Shown here: one piece after another, positions 35,983 to 45,559 of the stretch
Layout of the letters: each line of letters starts with the position of its first letter
How positions within the stretch are numbered: the stretch's first letter is position 1
Assembly: GCA_020050835.1 (NCBI GenBank)
Contig: JAGVKB010000112.1
Span: 1-64,000, forward strand
Direction of reading: 5' to 3'
DNA: 64,000 nucleotides
From: Candidatus Obscuribacterales bacterium
Lineage (GTDB): Bacteria; Cyanobacteriota; Vampirovibrionia; Obscuribacterales; Obscuribacteraceae
Translations under genes and position numbers: made by a program
Notes under the pieces: model-generated
The model's database searches: none
The model's input: the letters and a program-made list of their open reading frames with translations, nothing else
Told to the model about the DNA's origin: nothing

Positions 35983-37254
35983 TCACAAAGTCACTTTTTC
36001 GATCGCTCCGGCGGCCACGCTGTAAATTGTCGCACCTTCCAGCCAGGACGGTTCAAATCCAGCCAGGTGAGTGGTTGTGATAATTGTTTGCGTGTTATCT
36101 CCAACTGCCGACATTAACAGACGCTGGCGACCGGCATCGAGCTCAGCCATCACGTCGTCCAACAACAGCACCGGGCTCTCACCACATGACTCGGTCAGCC
36201 GTTCGAGCTCCGCCAGCTTGAGCGAAAGGACCAGGCTGCGTTGTTGCCCCTGACTGGCAAATGTAACCGCCGACGAATCATTGAGCGTAAGCGAGATATC
36301 GTCCCGGTGTGGACCGACCAAACTCTGTTTGCGGGCGATCTCCTCCCTCCGGCGCTCCTTGAGCAGGCGCATAAGTATTTGAGCAACCTCTTGCTCTTCC
36401 GCCTCGAGCAGGGCGCTCATCGAGCTTGCCGGCGGCAAGTCTTCCGCAACACCGTTGCCGTATTCCCGAGAGTCATCTTCTTTCGGTTCCGGCGCCTTGA
36501 AGTAGTAATCAGCCTGCAAAGATTCGCGCCGTCCCGAAAGATGGCTCTGGTTCTCTTGCGCCCGCGGCAGAAGCTCGGACAATAAACGCATACGCTCCTT
36601 AATGATTTGAGAGCCAAAACGCGCCAGCTGCTTGTCCCAAGCTAACAACTGGTCTTGATCGCTGACAGTCACTCGCTTGGCTTCACAGATGGTCTTCAGC
36701 AACCGATTGCGTTGAGAAATTACTTTGGCAAAACTCTGCAATACATCCAGAAACGTCGGTCGGACTCTCAATATGACTCCATCAATCCAATCCCGGCGAT
36801 ACTTCGGTCCGCCTCTCAGCAGGTTTAAGTCGTCGACTTGAAAGCTAACCGTAATCAAGTGCCCGAGCAGCGCTTTTACAAAGCTATAGCTCACGCCATT
36901 GACCAAGATCTGCCGCGAAAGCAACCTCTGACCTGGTCTGGCAGCGGTCTGGCGTGCTAACCGATACTCGACCGATTCCTCCACCCCCATTCGCTCGAAG
37001 ATCACTTGTACTGACAGTTGAGGCTCGCCCCATCTAATTAATTCGGAGTCCTGGCTGGCCCGGGCTGACCGGCCAGTGCTTACAAGCTCGACAGCCTCGA
37101 GAAAGTTGCTCTTCCCTTGAGCGTTTTCGCCGATCAAGAAAGTCTTGCCAGAGCCAACCGAAACGTTAACATCTGGATAATTGCGGAAATTGCTGAGAGT
37201 GACCGTTTTTACCTGCATGGCATTCTGCAGCGTCTTGGGACCGGACTCTAGCAT
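35983..37254 (-). CDS. recF: DNA replication and repair protein RecF
   Basis: RecF is an SMC-like ATPase that loads RecA at gaps with RecOR. This 423-residue protein shows Walker A GENAQGKSN, the ABC-type signature region ASQGQQRSLVLSLKLAELE, Walker B VLLLDDVMAELD and the family motif GPHRDD. The start at ATG 37254 has AGGGGG seven bases upstream; an internal ATG at 37218 matches the usual N-terminus (MQVKTVTLSNFRNY) but lacks an RBS. It is 21 bases downstream of ribF on the same strand, so ribF-recF is an operon. gyrB, a common recF neighbour, is nearby but divergent. Confidence 0.95.
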   Translation of the reverse strand: MLESGPKTLQNAMQVKTVTLSNFRNYPDVNVSVGSGKTFLIGENAQGKSNFLEAVELVSTGRSARASQDSELIRWGEPQLSVQVIFERMGVEESVEYRLARQTAARPGQRLLSRQILVNGVSYSFVKALLGHLITVSFQVDDLNLLRGGPKYRRDWIDGVILRVRPTFLDVLQSFAKVISQRNRLLKTICEAKRVTVSDQDQLLAWDKQLARFGSQIIKERMRLLSELLPRAQENQSHLSGRRESLQADYYFKAPEPKEDDSREYGNGVAEDLPPASSMSALLEAEEQEVAQILMRLLKERRREEIARKQSLVGPHRDDISLTLNDSSAVTFASQGQQRSLVLSLKLAELERLTESCGESPVLLLDDVMAELDAGRQRLLMSAVGDNTQTIITTTHLAGFEPSWLEGATIYSVAAGAIEKVTL

Positions 37255-37275
37255 GAACGGTCCCCCTGTATTGAA

Positions 37276-38238
37276 TTAAGCCCGTAACGTCCGTTCAGAG
37301 GTTTGATAGCCGCAATCCAACGACAGTAGTTTGCGCGCCGTCAGACAGTCTTCGGCGATCTGAGCCTTAAGCTCAGCGACCGATCCAAACTTCATCTCGT
37401 CTCTTACCAGATGAAGAAACTCCACCGTGAGCGGTTGGTCGTAAATATCCTCATTGAAATCCAGTATGTGAACTTCGAATGTATATTGCTGACCACTAGT
37501 AACAGTCGGTCTGAAGCCAAGATTGATCACCGAAGCTAACGCTCTGCCATCGCCCAGCCTGGCAATACCGGCATAGACACCGCGGGCAGGCAGAATTTGC
37601 CGGCCAGAGATCTCCATGTTTGCGGTCGGAAAACCTAAGGCTCTGCCGCGCTCATCCCCCCGGCCGACTTTGCTGACTATTGAATACGGTCTACTCAAGA
37701 GCTGCTGGGCGAGCGCAACATCTCGATGATCGAGCGCTTCGCGAATGCGAGAGCTGGAGACCTCAATACCATCTATCAATACGGACGAAGCAACGTGAAC
37801 TACAAACGAAAATTCGCCGCCGAGCTGTCTGAGCAGCTCAGGATCACCTTCGCGATTACGGCCGAAGTGATGGTTATAACCGACTGAAATCGAGCGAGCG
37901 CCCAGTGCACTAACCAAAACGGTCTCAACATACTGCCGGGGACTGAGTTTGCAGATCTCCTCCGAGAAGGTCAAGACCATCGTCGCATCCACCTTGAGCT
38001 CGGCGAACAGCTCCAGGCGTTGTTCGATTAAGGTTAACAGCGGTGGTGACTTGCCGAGAGTCAGCGAGCGCGGATGCTCCTTGAACGTCACAAGTGCAGC
38101 TGGAACACCGATTCGGTGCGCTTCATCGACAGCCTTCTTGATAACAGCCTTGTGTCCAGGATGCACGCCATCGAAGAAACCGAGCGCAAGAGAAGAATGC
38201 TTGAGCAGCCCCGGTTTGAATTCATGATAAGTGTCCAA
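37276..38238 (-). CDS. ribF: Bifunctional riboflavin kinase / FAD synthetase
   Basis: RibF phosphorylates riboflavin to FMN and adenylates it to FAD. The N-terminal FAD synthetase domain has ALGFFDGVHPGHKAVI, the SVGYNHHFGRNREGD element and VSSSRIREAL. The C-terminal flavokinase domain has GRGDERGRALGFPTANM and GVYAGIARLGDG, then INLGFRPT and FEVHILDF. The frame has no early ATG. TTG 38238 has GGAG nine bases upstream and gives an N-terminus of normal length (about 320 residues); a TTG at 38310 would add 24 residues. It is the first gene of the unit with recF. Confidence 0.93.
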   Translation of the reverse strand: MDTYHEFKPGLLKHSSLALGFFDGVHPGHKAVIKKAVDEAHRIGVPAALVTFKEHPRSLTLGKSPPLLTLIEQRLELFAELKVDATMVLTFSEEICKLSPRQYVETVLVSALGARSISVGYNHHFGRNREGDPELLRQLGGEFSFVVHVASSVLIDGIEVSSSRIREALDHRDVALAQQLLSRPYSIVSKVGRGDERGRALGFPTANMEISGRQILPARGVYAGIARLGDGRALASVINLGFRPTVTSGQQYTFEVHILDFNEDIYDQPLTVEFLHLVRDEMKFGSVAELKAQIAEDCLTARKLLSLDCGYQTSERTLRA

Positions 38239-38467
38239 ACTACTTGCGCTCCGTACGCTTTCTCTCCGCGGCGATGCCTCGCTCGCCTTCAGCCAACCGT
38301 GACAAGTCAATCATATTATCCCAGGCTGAACATATGGCGTTTTCCCCACTGACAGCCGCTTGGCAAAAGACTAGCAACATTTCATTATCACCGGGTTCAA
38401 TGGCACAATTCTGTTCACAATCGGGTTCTGGCGTGAGGAGAGACCAGCATAGGAACACCCCGGCATG

Positions 38468-38476
38468 TGTTAAAAT
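38468..38476 (+). promoter_or_regulatory. Extended -10 promoter of gyrB
   Basis: TG-T-TAAAAT at 38468-38476 fits an extended -10 box. No -35 consensus is present at 16-18 bases, as is common for this class. It predicts a start site near 38483 and a leader of about 83 bases to the ATG at 38566, so frames beginning at 38467 cannot be translated from it. Confidence 0.5.
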
Positions 38477-38565
38477 TGACGGATGTCGTTTTCTCGAAAC
38501 CGTACGCTCCAGGCTCAATTCGCCTAGTTCAAGCAATTGAGACCGGTGCATTTTTTGGAAGAATC

Positions 38566-40599
38566 ATGGCCAATACCAAACCGAAAACAGCTGGCGCCGA
38601 TACTACAGCGCAAAATGACGAATCGGCGCCGGCTGAATATACAGCCTCTACGATCGACGTTCTCGAAGGTTTAGAAGCCGTCCGGGTTCGACCCGGTATG
38701 TACATCGGCAGCACCGGCCCAAGAGGGTTGCATCACCTCGTTTATGAGATCGTGGACAACTCGGTAGACGAAGCGCTAGCTGGATATTGCAAAAATATTG
38801 AAGTAACCATCAATGAGGACAACTCCGTAACTGTCATAGATGACGGTCGCGGTATTCCGGTGGACATTGTCGAAAAGACCGGCAAGAGCGGTGTCGAAAC
38901 AGTATTCACGGTGCTGCACGCGGGCGGAAAGTTCGGCGGCGGCGGATACAAGGTGTCAGGCGGTCTGCACGGCGTGGGCGCTTCGGTCGTGAATGCTCTT
39001 TCTGAAAAGCTTGAAGTCGAAGTTTTCCGTAACAACAAGATACACAGGCAGATCTATCGCCGAGGAAAAGCAGACGGCGGACTCGAGGTTGTCGGCAGCA
39101 CGGAATTGCAAGGAACCAAAGTGACCTTCTGGCCCGACGACGAAATTTTTGGCGACGTCAATGAGGACAACGAAAGAGTTCAAATCGTAGTGGAATGGGA
39201 TACGCTCACGACCCGCTTGCGTGAAATGGCATTTCTCAACAAGGGTCTGCGTATCACACTGGCAGACAAACGTCATGACAAATCGGCAGAATATCACTAC
39301 GAAGGCGGGATCGCCAGCTACGTTGAATATCTAAACGACACCAGAACGGCCTTGCACAAGCCGCCGATCTACTTCGAGCTCGAGCGAGACGGTGTGGTTG
39401 TTGAATGTTCGCTACAGTGGACAGATATGTATGCCGAGTCGATCTACACCTTCGTCAACAACATCAATACGCACGATGGCGGAACACACCTGACCGGCTT
39501 TCGTAACGGGTTGACACGGGTAATTAACGAATATGCCCGCAAAACCAATCTGCTTAAAGAGGCCGAGGCCAATTTCACCGGTGAAGATGTGAGAGAAGGC
39601 TTGACCGCTATCATTTCAGTCAAAGTCTCCGAGCCTCAATTTGAAGGGCAGACCAAAGAGCGGTTGGGCAACCGGGAAGTGCAAGGCATTACTCAGTCGG
39701 TCGTCTCCGAGAAACTGTCGGACTGGTTAGAGTTGAATCCCAAGTCGGGTAAAGATATCGTCAACAAAGCTGTTCAAGCCAGGCAAGCGCGAGAGGCGGC
39801 TCACAAAGCCAAAGCGCTAGTACGCCGGCAGTCAGCCTTGGAAAATTCTTCCTTGCCAGGCAAGCTAGCCGATTGCTCCGATCGTGATCCGACTAAGTGC
39901 GAAGTTTACCTGGTAGAAGGTGACTCCGCAGGCGGTAGCGCCAAGCAAGGCCGCAATCGCAGCTTCCAGGCCATTCTTCCATTGAGAGGAAAGATTCTCA
40001 ACGTGGAGCGAGTCCAACCAGCCCGGATTTACGACAACACCGAAGTACAAGCGATGATTCAAGCGCTTGGACTTTCTGTCAAGGAAGAGGAAGAAGAAGG
40101 CGGCGGCAAAGGGACTGGGCTGTTGCGCCCGAACGCGGAGAATTTGGATCTCTCCAAGCTGCGCTATCACAAAGTCATTATCATGACGGACGCAGATGTA
40201 GACGGCAGTCACATCAGGACACTGCTTCTCACCTTCTTTTTCCGCTACGCCAGACCGCTGGTCGAACGCGGCTATGTCTTCATCGCTCAACCACCGCTGT
40301 TCAAAGTAGAGAAGGGCAAACGAACCGAGTATTGCTATAACGAGCACAAGCTCGAAGCAGTGCTGGCAGAATTGGGTGAAAAGGCGATCGTGCAACGTTT
40401 TAAGGGGCTGGGTGAGATGATGCCCGAGCAGCTCTGGGAGACAACCATGAATCCCGAAACACGCACACTCAAGCAAGTAACCGTCGATGATGCATCAGAA
40501 GCGGATCACATTTTCGACCTCTTGATGGGAGAAGCTGTCGGTCCCAGACGAGAGTTCATCGAAAAGAACGCGCACATGGTCGCCAATCTCGACGTCTAA
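38566..40599 (+). CDS. gyrB: DNA gyrase subunit B
   Basis: This is the ATPase subunit of gyrase, which introduces negative supercoils with GyrA. The start at ATG 38566 follows GGAAG and lies downstream of the predicted promoter. The 677-residue protein has the GHKL ATPase ([37 protein letters not shown]), the transducer domain, and the Toprim domain with [15 protein letters not shown] and [17 protein letters not shown], ending in the short GyrB C-terminal [26 protein letters not shown]. Subunit ParE is a possible confusion, but the motifs and the recF neighbourhood favour GyrB. It is followed after 21 bases by a CDP-alcohol phosphotransferase gene. Confidence 0.96.
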   Translation: MANTKPKTAGADTTAQNDESAPAEYTASTIDVLEGLEAVRVRPGMYIGSTGPRGLHHLVYEIVDNSVDEALAGYCKNIEVTINEDNSVTVIDDGRGIPVDIVEKTGKSGVETVFTVLHAGGKFGGGGYKVSGGLHGVGASVVNALSEKLEVEVFRNNKIHRQIYRRGKADGGLEVVGSTELQGTKVTFWPDDEIFGDVNEDNERVQIVVEWDTLTTRLREMAFLNKGLRITLADKRHDKSAEYHYEGGIASYVEYLNDTRTALHKPPIYFELERDGVVVECSLQWTDMYAESIYTFVNNINTHDGGTHLTGFRNGLTRVINEYARKTNLLKEAEANFTGEDVREGLTAIISVKVSEPQFEGQTKERLGNREVQGITQSVVSEKLSDWLELNPKSGKDIVNKAVQARQAREAAHKAKALVRRQSALENSSLPGKLADCSDRDPTKCEVYLVEGDSAGGSAKQGRNRSFQAILPLRGKILNVERVQPARIYDNTEVQAMIQALGLSVKEEEEEGGGKGTGLLRPNAENLDLSKLRYHKVIIMTDADVDGSHIRTLLLTFFFRYARPLVERGYVFIAQPPLFKVEKGKRTEYCYNEHKLEAVLAELGEKAIVQRFKGLGEMMPEQLWETTMNPETRTLKQVTVDDASEADHIFDLLMGEAVGPRREFIEKNAHMVANLDV

Positions 40600-40620
40600 C
40601 AACAGGGGCGCCGTGGAGCT

Positions 40621-41214
40621 GTGGTCAACTTAGCCAACCTTGTCAGCATCGGAAGGGTGGGACTAGGCCTGGCAACGGTCGGTTTGCTCTGGCTGCCGGG
40701 CGATCAACTGCGCTGGACGGCGTTCGGGTTGACCGCCTTCGTGATTTACAGCGATGCCCTGGACGGATTCCTGGCCAGAAAGTTCAAGCAAACCTCCCGC
40801 TTCGGCGCCAAACTTGACATCGCCGGCGACCGAGTTGTTGAAATGACTTACTGGATAGTTTTTGCCGTGCTCGGTTGGATTCCGGTCTGGATTCCGCTGC
40901 TCTTCCTGGTTAGGGGCAATCTTGTCGATACGATTCGGGCCCAGGCCAGCGAAGAGGGATTCACCGCATTTGGTGACAAGACCATGCAAAAGAGCAGGAT
41001 CGGAAGATTCTTGGTAGCCTCTAATTTCAGCCGCTTCACCTACGCCGTCGCGAAGGCGGTGGCCTTTTGCCTGCTGATCGCTGCTCATACAACTGTCTGT
41101 GAATCGACGGTCATTCCTCAGGTGGCGGCCTTTTTCGTTTATTTCTCGGCGGTTTTCTGCATTATGCGTGGATTTCCGGTCTTACTGGAAGGGCGAGAGA
41201 TTCTAGCCAAGTGA
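40621..41214 (+). CDS. CDP-alcohol phosphatidyltransferase family protein
   Basis: This is a 197-residue integral membrane enzyme with the complete catalytic motif D-x2-D-G-x2-A-R-x8-G-x3-D-x3-D, seen as DALDGFLARKFKQTSRFG followed by AKLDIAGD. Members move a phosphatidyl group from CDP-diacylglycerol to an alcohol such as glycerol phosphate (PgsA), serine or inositol. The acceptor cannot be told; PgsA-like is most probable by size. About five or six membrane segments are visible. GTG 40621 is the start, 21 bases after gyrB, with AGGGG upstream. Confidence 0.85.
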   Translation: MVNLANLVSIGRVGLGLATVGLLWLPGDQLRWTAFGLTAFVIYSDALDGFLARKFKQTSRFGAKLDIAGDRVVEMTYWIVFAVLGWIPVWIPLLFLVRGNLVDTIRAQASEEGFTAFGDKTMQKSRIGRFLVASNFSRFTYAVAKAVAFCLLIAAHTTVCESTVIPQVAAFFVYFSAVFCIMRGFPVLLEGREILAK

Positions 41215-41272
41215 ACATAGATTTGATATCGGCAAATAGTCCGATTCGGCTGTCGCGCCTCGACCCAGAAGA

Positions 41273-41292
41273 CCGAGCGCACTCGGACTTTC
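41273..41292 (+). terminator. Weak intrinsic terminator
   Basis: CCGAG-CGCA-CTCGG, 5 bp, followed by ACTTTCTTT, lies between the convergent phosphotransferase and histidine kinase genes. The stem is short, so this is a tentative call. Confidence 0.3.
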
Positions 41293-41300
41293 TTTCGAGC

Positions 41301-42614
41301 TTAAGTCTTGGCGGCAACAAAAGCAGGTCTCGCAATGATTTTCTTTGATAGAGAGAAGTAAAAGGTGGACCCTTTGCCGGGCCGGCCGACCGCCCAGGCA
41401 GTCCCACCATGAAGACGGGCAATCTCCATAACGCTTGCCAGCCCGATACCAGACCCCGGCTTCGAACGCACTTGCTCCAGCCGCGCAAATAAATCGAAAA
41501 GGAGTTCGGCATCATTGGGATGAAATCCCATCCCATTGTCATTGACGGCAAACTGCCAATGGTCTACGGTCTCCTGGCAGGTTACGTCTACCATTAAGCG
41601 GACTTCCTGATTGCGATACTTGATCGCATTTTCAAGCAGATTCTGAAAAATTTGCGTGAGCTTGGAATGATCGGCTTGCACCACCGGTAGTGCACCGAAA
41701 ACTGCCAGCTCGGATTCCGGCACCGTAATCGACAGGCGCTGCCAGATGTCGCGAACGAGCGCTTCCGTGTCTACTTCCGCAATTGAAAGACTGGACTGCC
41801 CGAGCCTGGCATACTCCAGGAGCGCGCTGGTAAGCTGCGTTATCTGCTCGGCGCTGTGCAGAATAAGCTCTAGAAAGCGTCTTGGTTTTGAGTCGGGTGG
41901 ACTGTTCTCATAACCCTTCTTGAGCAAGTCCACTAGCCCTTGAATTGCCACAACCGGAGCGCGCAAATCGTGCGAGATGAGATGCATGAATTTATCGATT
42001 TGAGCATCTTTGGCCGCCAACTCGACATAGAGTCGAGAGAGGTCTTCATTCATGCGAGCCAGCACATCCGCCTGCGATTCTTGATCGGCAAACACGCGAC
42101 AGCTCTGCATGAACATGGACAACAACGACGACACGGTCTCAATCAGTTCGACATCGTCGTCGCTCCAAGGTCTGGCCCTGTCGCATTGGTGCACTCCCAG
42201 CAGGCCGAACATCGTTTCTTGAAAGATTACCGGAGTGACAAGGGCGCTCTTAACGCTCAGATCGATGAACATCTGCTTGTTCATCGCCTCCCCGAATCGG
42301 CTGTCAGTCTGAGTGTCATCCGTCTTGACAGTCTGCGCAGTCTGCCTGGCCAGATAAGTCGCCGGCGTTAAGATCTCAGTACCCACACCGATCGCTTGAA
42401 TTGCGTCCGACACGTACTCGTGAGTCATTCTGACAAAGCCAGCGCTGTCGACCTGGTAGAAGAAACAGCGACTTGTAGCCAGAGCAGCGCCGACTTCGGC
42501 TACCGCTGTTTGAAGCAACGGCTCGGGATCAAAGCGCCGACCGCCGGTTTCCGAGATTCGGCGCAGCACAGAGAGTCTGTTGTCTTGATTTCGCCGCCGT
42601 CCCACGCTCTTCAC
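41301..42614 (-). CDS. GAF-domain histidine kinase (soluble)
   Basis: This is a 437-residue protein with no membrane segment. Residues about 30-175 form a GAF domain (PLLQTAVAEVGAALATSRCFFYQV, SALVTPVIFQETMFGLLGVHQC, RPWSDDDVELIETV). A linker helix leads to HisKA with the phospho-accepting His in LISHDLRAPVVAI and the HATPase domain with NLLENAIKYR, DNGMGFHP and GSGIGLASV. This layout is common in cyanobacterial-type kinases, including phytochrome relatives; the Cys in SRCFFYQV is not at the usual bilin site, so chromophore binding cannot be claimed. No response regulator gene is adjacent. The start is GTG 42614 with a weak RBS. Confidence 0.85.
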   Translation of the reverse strand: MKSVGRRRNQDNRLSVLRRISETGGRRFDPEPLLQTAVAEVGAALATSRCFFYQVDSAGFVRMTHEYVSDAIQAIGVGTEILTPATYLARQTAQTVKTDDTQTDSRFGEAMNKQMFIDLSVKSALVTPVIFQETMFGLLGVHQCDRARPWSDDDVELIETVSSLLSMFMQSCRVFADQESQADVLARMNEDLSRLYVELAAKDAQIDKFMHLISHDLRAPVVAIQGLVDLLKKGYENSPPDSKPRRFLELILHSAEQITQLTSALLEYARLGQSSLSIAEVDTEALVRDIWQRLSITVPESELAVFGALPVVQADHSKLTQIFQNLLENAIKYRNQEVRLMVDVTCQETVDHWQFAVNDNGMGFHPNDAELLFDLFARLEQVRSKPGSGIGLASVMEIARLHGGTAWAVGRPGKGSTFYFSLSKKIIARPAFVAAKT

Positions 42615-42649
42615 TTTGCCAAAGGAAATCAGGCTAACCCAGATACATT

Positions 42650-43339
42650 TTACTGCTCCGACCAGATAGCCTTAGCTCTTCGGTCCAGTCGATCAGCTTC
42701 GGCTGTCCGCCTTTCTTTGCGGAGCAGCTTGGAATAACTGTCCAGAGCATCGGCAAGCAACGGATTATTAGGACCGAGGCTGCTTTCATATATTGCGATC
42801 ACTCGCTTGAACAATGGCTCAGCCTTAACAGCATAGCCTTCATCCTGGTAGAGCCGGGCCAGATTAGTCAGACTTTCTGCAACCAGCAGATGTTCTGGTC
42901 CGTAGTCTCTCTGCCGGATCGACAAGCAGCGCTTGTAAAGCGGCTCGGCTTCAGAATATCTCCTTTGAGCCTGATAAAGGCCGGCGAGATTATGCAAGTC
43001 CCTGGCGACATCGACATGATTCGGACCGAATGCCTTTTCGTCAAGGGCAAGCGCTTGTTGGAACAGCGGTTTTGCTTCATCGTATTTGCCTAAAATGCAG
43101 TAGTTTTCACCGAGATTACTGAGATGCTCGCTTACCTTTGAATGCCCTGATACTGGATTCTCCCAGCTCTTGACCGGCTGCCGATTGAGAGTCTCCCATT
43201 TAGAATCAGATTGCACGGCCGGTTTGGCCTCTTTCTCGTCATGCTTCTGCCAGTCCGAGCCGGGCGGCGCAGCAAAAACAGATGGATCGACTGCTGTCAG
43301 GGCTATTGAAACTAAGAGCAAAGCCGCTCGACCAGCCAT
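42650..43339 (-). CDS. Exported TPR protein at the end of the lipid A operon
   Basis: ATG 43339 is chosen over the open frame to 43498 because GAGGAGA lies seven bases upstream and a signal peptide follows (MAGRAALLLVSIALTAVDPSVFAAP). The 229-residue product contains three to four kinesin-light-chain-type TPRs (AKPLFQQALALDEKAFGPNHVDVARDL, AEPLYKRCLSIRQRDYGPEHLLVAESL, AEPLFKRVIAIYESSLGPNNPLLADAL). It starts 4 bases after the GT9 stop, so it is the fourth gene of the waaA-lpxK-GT9 unit. A periplasmic scaffold role is inferred. Confidence 0.75.
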   Translation of the reverse strand: MAGRAALLLVSIALTAVDPSVFAAPPGSDWQKHDEKEAKPAVQSDSKWETLNRQPVKSWENPVSGHSKVSEHLSNLGENYCILGKYDEAKPLFQQALALDEKAFGPNHVDVARDLHNLAGLYQAQRRYSEAEPLYKRCLSIRQRDYGPEHLLVAESLTNLARLYQDEGYAVKAEPLFKRVIAIYESSLGPNNPLLADALDSYSKLLRKERRTAEADRLDRRAKAIWSEQ

Positions 43340-43343
43340 GAAT

Positions 43344-44429
43344 TTATCTCCTCGCTGAAGCTCGCTGTCTCGATAATGCTGCCCTACATTCGGAGATAAC
43401 CATTTGCGGATCCAATTTCGCCAGACATCGAGCGAGCGGGCAATTGTCATGCACAGCACATCGACGCTCCGCAGACGCTTGATCAAAAACAGCCACATGC
43501 TCTGCTCCCCACGGACGCCAACGGTTAAAATCGGTTGGACCGAACAAGGCGACTGTCGGAGTGTCTACCGCAGCGGCCATATGAGCCGGACCGGAATCCA
43601 CACAGACAGCCAGATCCATTCTCTGATAAAGCGCCAGACTCTGCCTGAGTGTAAGCTGGCCGGCCAGGTTTACTCCCTTCACGCCCGACATGGTCTGTAA
43701 CTCTTCATACAGCTCCTTGTCCCGTTCGGCGCCGGTAAAAAATGGCACCAAAGCAAATTCGTCGGCCAGACGCTGAATGACGACTGCCCAATGCTCGAGC
43801 GGATACATTTTATCGGGATGAGCAGCCGCCGCATGAATCAAGACATGCTTACCATTTTTGGCAAGCTCGGGAACCATTTTGGAGATCTGGTCTTTTTCGA
43901 CCGGGCTCACCCAGGCTTCCAGATAGTTGTCCAACACCGGAATCCCGATCGCCCTAAGCACATCCAACGTGGACTCCACTTCATGTTTGTCCTTATTCCA
44001 GGACACCGGATGAGTAAGAAAGAAGCGTCGTCCTTCAGTATCATAGCCGGCTTTCCAGCGCGCACCAGTGAGCCAGGACAACAGTCCGGAGGACCAGGAT
44101 CGCTTCAAGACAAGCACCAGATCATACTTGCGCTGCCGGAGGTCGACGGCATAAGCCATGAAATTGCGAGGGCGGCCCTTGCCGCGATCATATTTGTGAA
44201 ACCTGGTGGTATCGAAACTGATCAGTTCGTCGACGTAAGGGCAGCCTTCTAAAACTGCACCACTTTCCGGCCCGACCAATACATCGATTGTGGCGGCGGG
44301 ATAGGCCCGACGCAGATTCCGTAAAAACGGAACGGTAAGAATTGTGTCTCCGATAAAGCGATAGCGCATCACTAGAATGCGCTTGGCCAGCACAAGCTCT
44401 GCATCTGGGATCAATTCCTTGGACGTCAC
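43344..44429 (-). CDS. Glycosyltransferase family 9 (heptosyltransferase-like)
   Basis: This is a 361-residue protein of the ADP-heptose:LPS heptosyltransferase family. The N-terminal half has RILVMRYRFIGDTILTVPFLRNLRRAYP. The C-terminal nucleotide-sugar half has KHVLIHAAAAHPDKMYPLEHWAVVI, then CVDSGPAHMAAAVDTPTVALFGPTD. It would add a sugar (heptose or another) to the lipid A-Kdo core on the inner face of the membrane. The GTG start at 44429 overlaps the lpxK stop by four bases, so translation is coupled. Confidence 0.88.
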   Translation of the reverse strand: MTSKELIPDAELVLAKRILVMRYRFIGDTILTVPFLRNLRRAYPAATIDVLVGPESGAVLEGCPYVDELISFDTTRFHKYDRGKGRPRNFMAYAVDLRQRKYDLVLVLKRSWSSGLLSWLTGARWKAGYDTEGRRFFLTHPVSWNKDKHEVESTLDVLRAIGIPVLDNYLEAWVSPVEKDQISKMVPELAKNGKHVLIHAAAAHPDKMYPLEHWAVVIQRLADEFALVPFFTGAERDKELYEELQTMSGVKGVNLAGQLTLRQSLALYQRMDLAVCVDSGPAHMAAAVDTPTVALFGPTDFNRWRPWGAEHVAVFDQASAERRCAVHDNCPLARCLAKLDPQMVISECRAALSRQRASARR

Positions 44430-45559
44430 CGAGCGCCAGCCCCCTCTGGATGGTCGGCCAGGCTGCTCTCTTCGTTGCCGATCTTCTCAACGAAAGGTGG
44501 TGCGCTCAAAACCGGCACCGGTCCAAGCCATTGCGTCCTCAGCTCGATAAAATGTAGCGGCAAGTTGCGACACAGCTCAGGGTCGAGTCGAGCAGCATCC
44601 TTTTCGGTAGTCAGAATCAAATCGGCGCCGCTACGTGCCAACTCCCGGCCTAAGGAATTCATGTCTGCCGCGCTCCACCAGTGGTGATCCGGGAAAGCCC
44701 GCAACTTCAGGACGTCAGCACCAAGCTCGGTGACCAGATCGACAAACGGTCTCGGTCTGGCGATGCCACAAAGGGCTATTACTTTAACGCCCTTGAGCGT
44801 AGACAGCGAGTCTGTCGCATCAGCTGCACCGAATTGTCTGAGTCGATGCGGAACAAAGCGGCAACTAGTGATATTGGCTCGTTGCGCTCGCTCGCGAATG
44901 ATCTCTTCGAAGTAAGATAGCCTGGCAGATTTCGGATGCGGCGGAACTTTGGTTACCACTACCCAACTGGCTCGAGTCAGAGCCGAAATCGGCTCGCGTA
45001 GCCGACCGGCTGGCAGCAATGAATCACCGACTGGATCGTCATTGTAATCAAGCAACACGATATCGTGGTCTCGCTCAATCGCCAGATGCTGAAAGCCATC
45101 GTCCAGAACTATTACATCGGCATCGTATACGTTAACCGCCACGTCCGCAGCGACCGAGCGCTTGGAGCTTACAATCACCTTGGCCTTGGGCACAGCCAGT
45201 GCCATCATATATGGTTCATCACCGGCATCGGCGCAGCTGACGAGACTGCCGTTGCCGTCACTGACAACTAACAGCTCCTCTCGTGACTTTCTGCGGTATC
45301 CGCGCGAGACGATCGCCACATTCAACCCGCTGTCCGTAAGACGTCTGGCCAGATCGATCGTAACCGGCGTCTTACCTGTGCCGCCGCAGGTCAAATTCCC
45401 AACGCTTATGACCGGCACCGACACCCGGTGGCGCTCGAGCAGTCCGCCGCCGTAGCCACGCAGTCTCAGGTAGGAGCCGAGCCCGTAAACCGCCGATGCC
45501 GGTTGCAGAAGTGTGGAGATGATTCGCTCTTTAGGACTTTCAGGATTGCCCCAGGTCAT
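44426..45559 (-). CDS. lpxK: Tetraacyldisaccharide 4'-kinase
   Basis: LpxK phosphorylates the 4' position of the lipid A disaccharide to make lipid IVA. The 377-residue protein has the Walker A-like SVGNLTCGGTGKTPVTIDLA, SRGYRRKS, DDGFQHLAIERDHDIVLLD and the LLPAGRLREP motif of the family. The membrane-associated N-terminal helix (about residues 15-40) is present. It overlaps waaA by four bases upstream and the GT9 gene downstream. Confidence 0.93.
   Translation of the reverse strand: MTWGNPESPKERIISTLLQPASAVYGLGSYLRLRGYGGGLLERHRVSVPVISVGNLTCGGTGKTPVTIDLARRLTDSGLNVAIVSRGYRRKSREELLVVSDGNGSLVSCADAGDEPYMMALAVPKAKVIVSSKRSVAADVAVNVYDADVIVLDDGFQHLAIERDHDIVLLDYNDDPVGDSLLPAGRLREPISALTRASWVVVTKVPPHPKSARLSYFEEIIRERAQRANITSCRFVPHRLRQFGAADATDSLSTLKGVKVIALCGIARPRPFVDLVTELGADVLKLRAFPDHHWWSAADMNSLGRELARSGADLILTTEKDAARLDPELCRNLPLHFIELRTQWLGPVPVLSAPPFVEKIGNEESSLADHPEGAGAR

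Noticed and set aside
36040-36070. tRNA-like GGTTCAAATCC segment
   Set aside because: It lies inside recF, and no acceptor stem, anticodon arm or D-loop can be built around it. No tRNA gene was found anywhere in the window.
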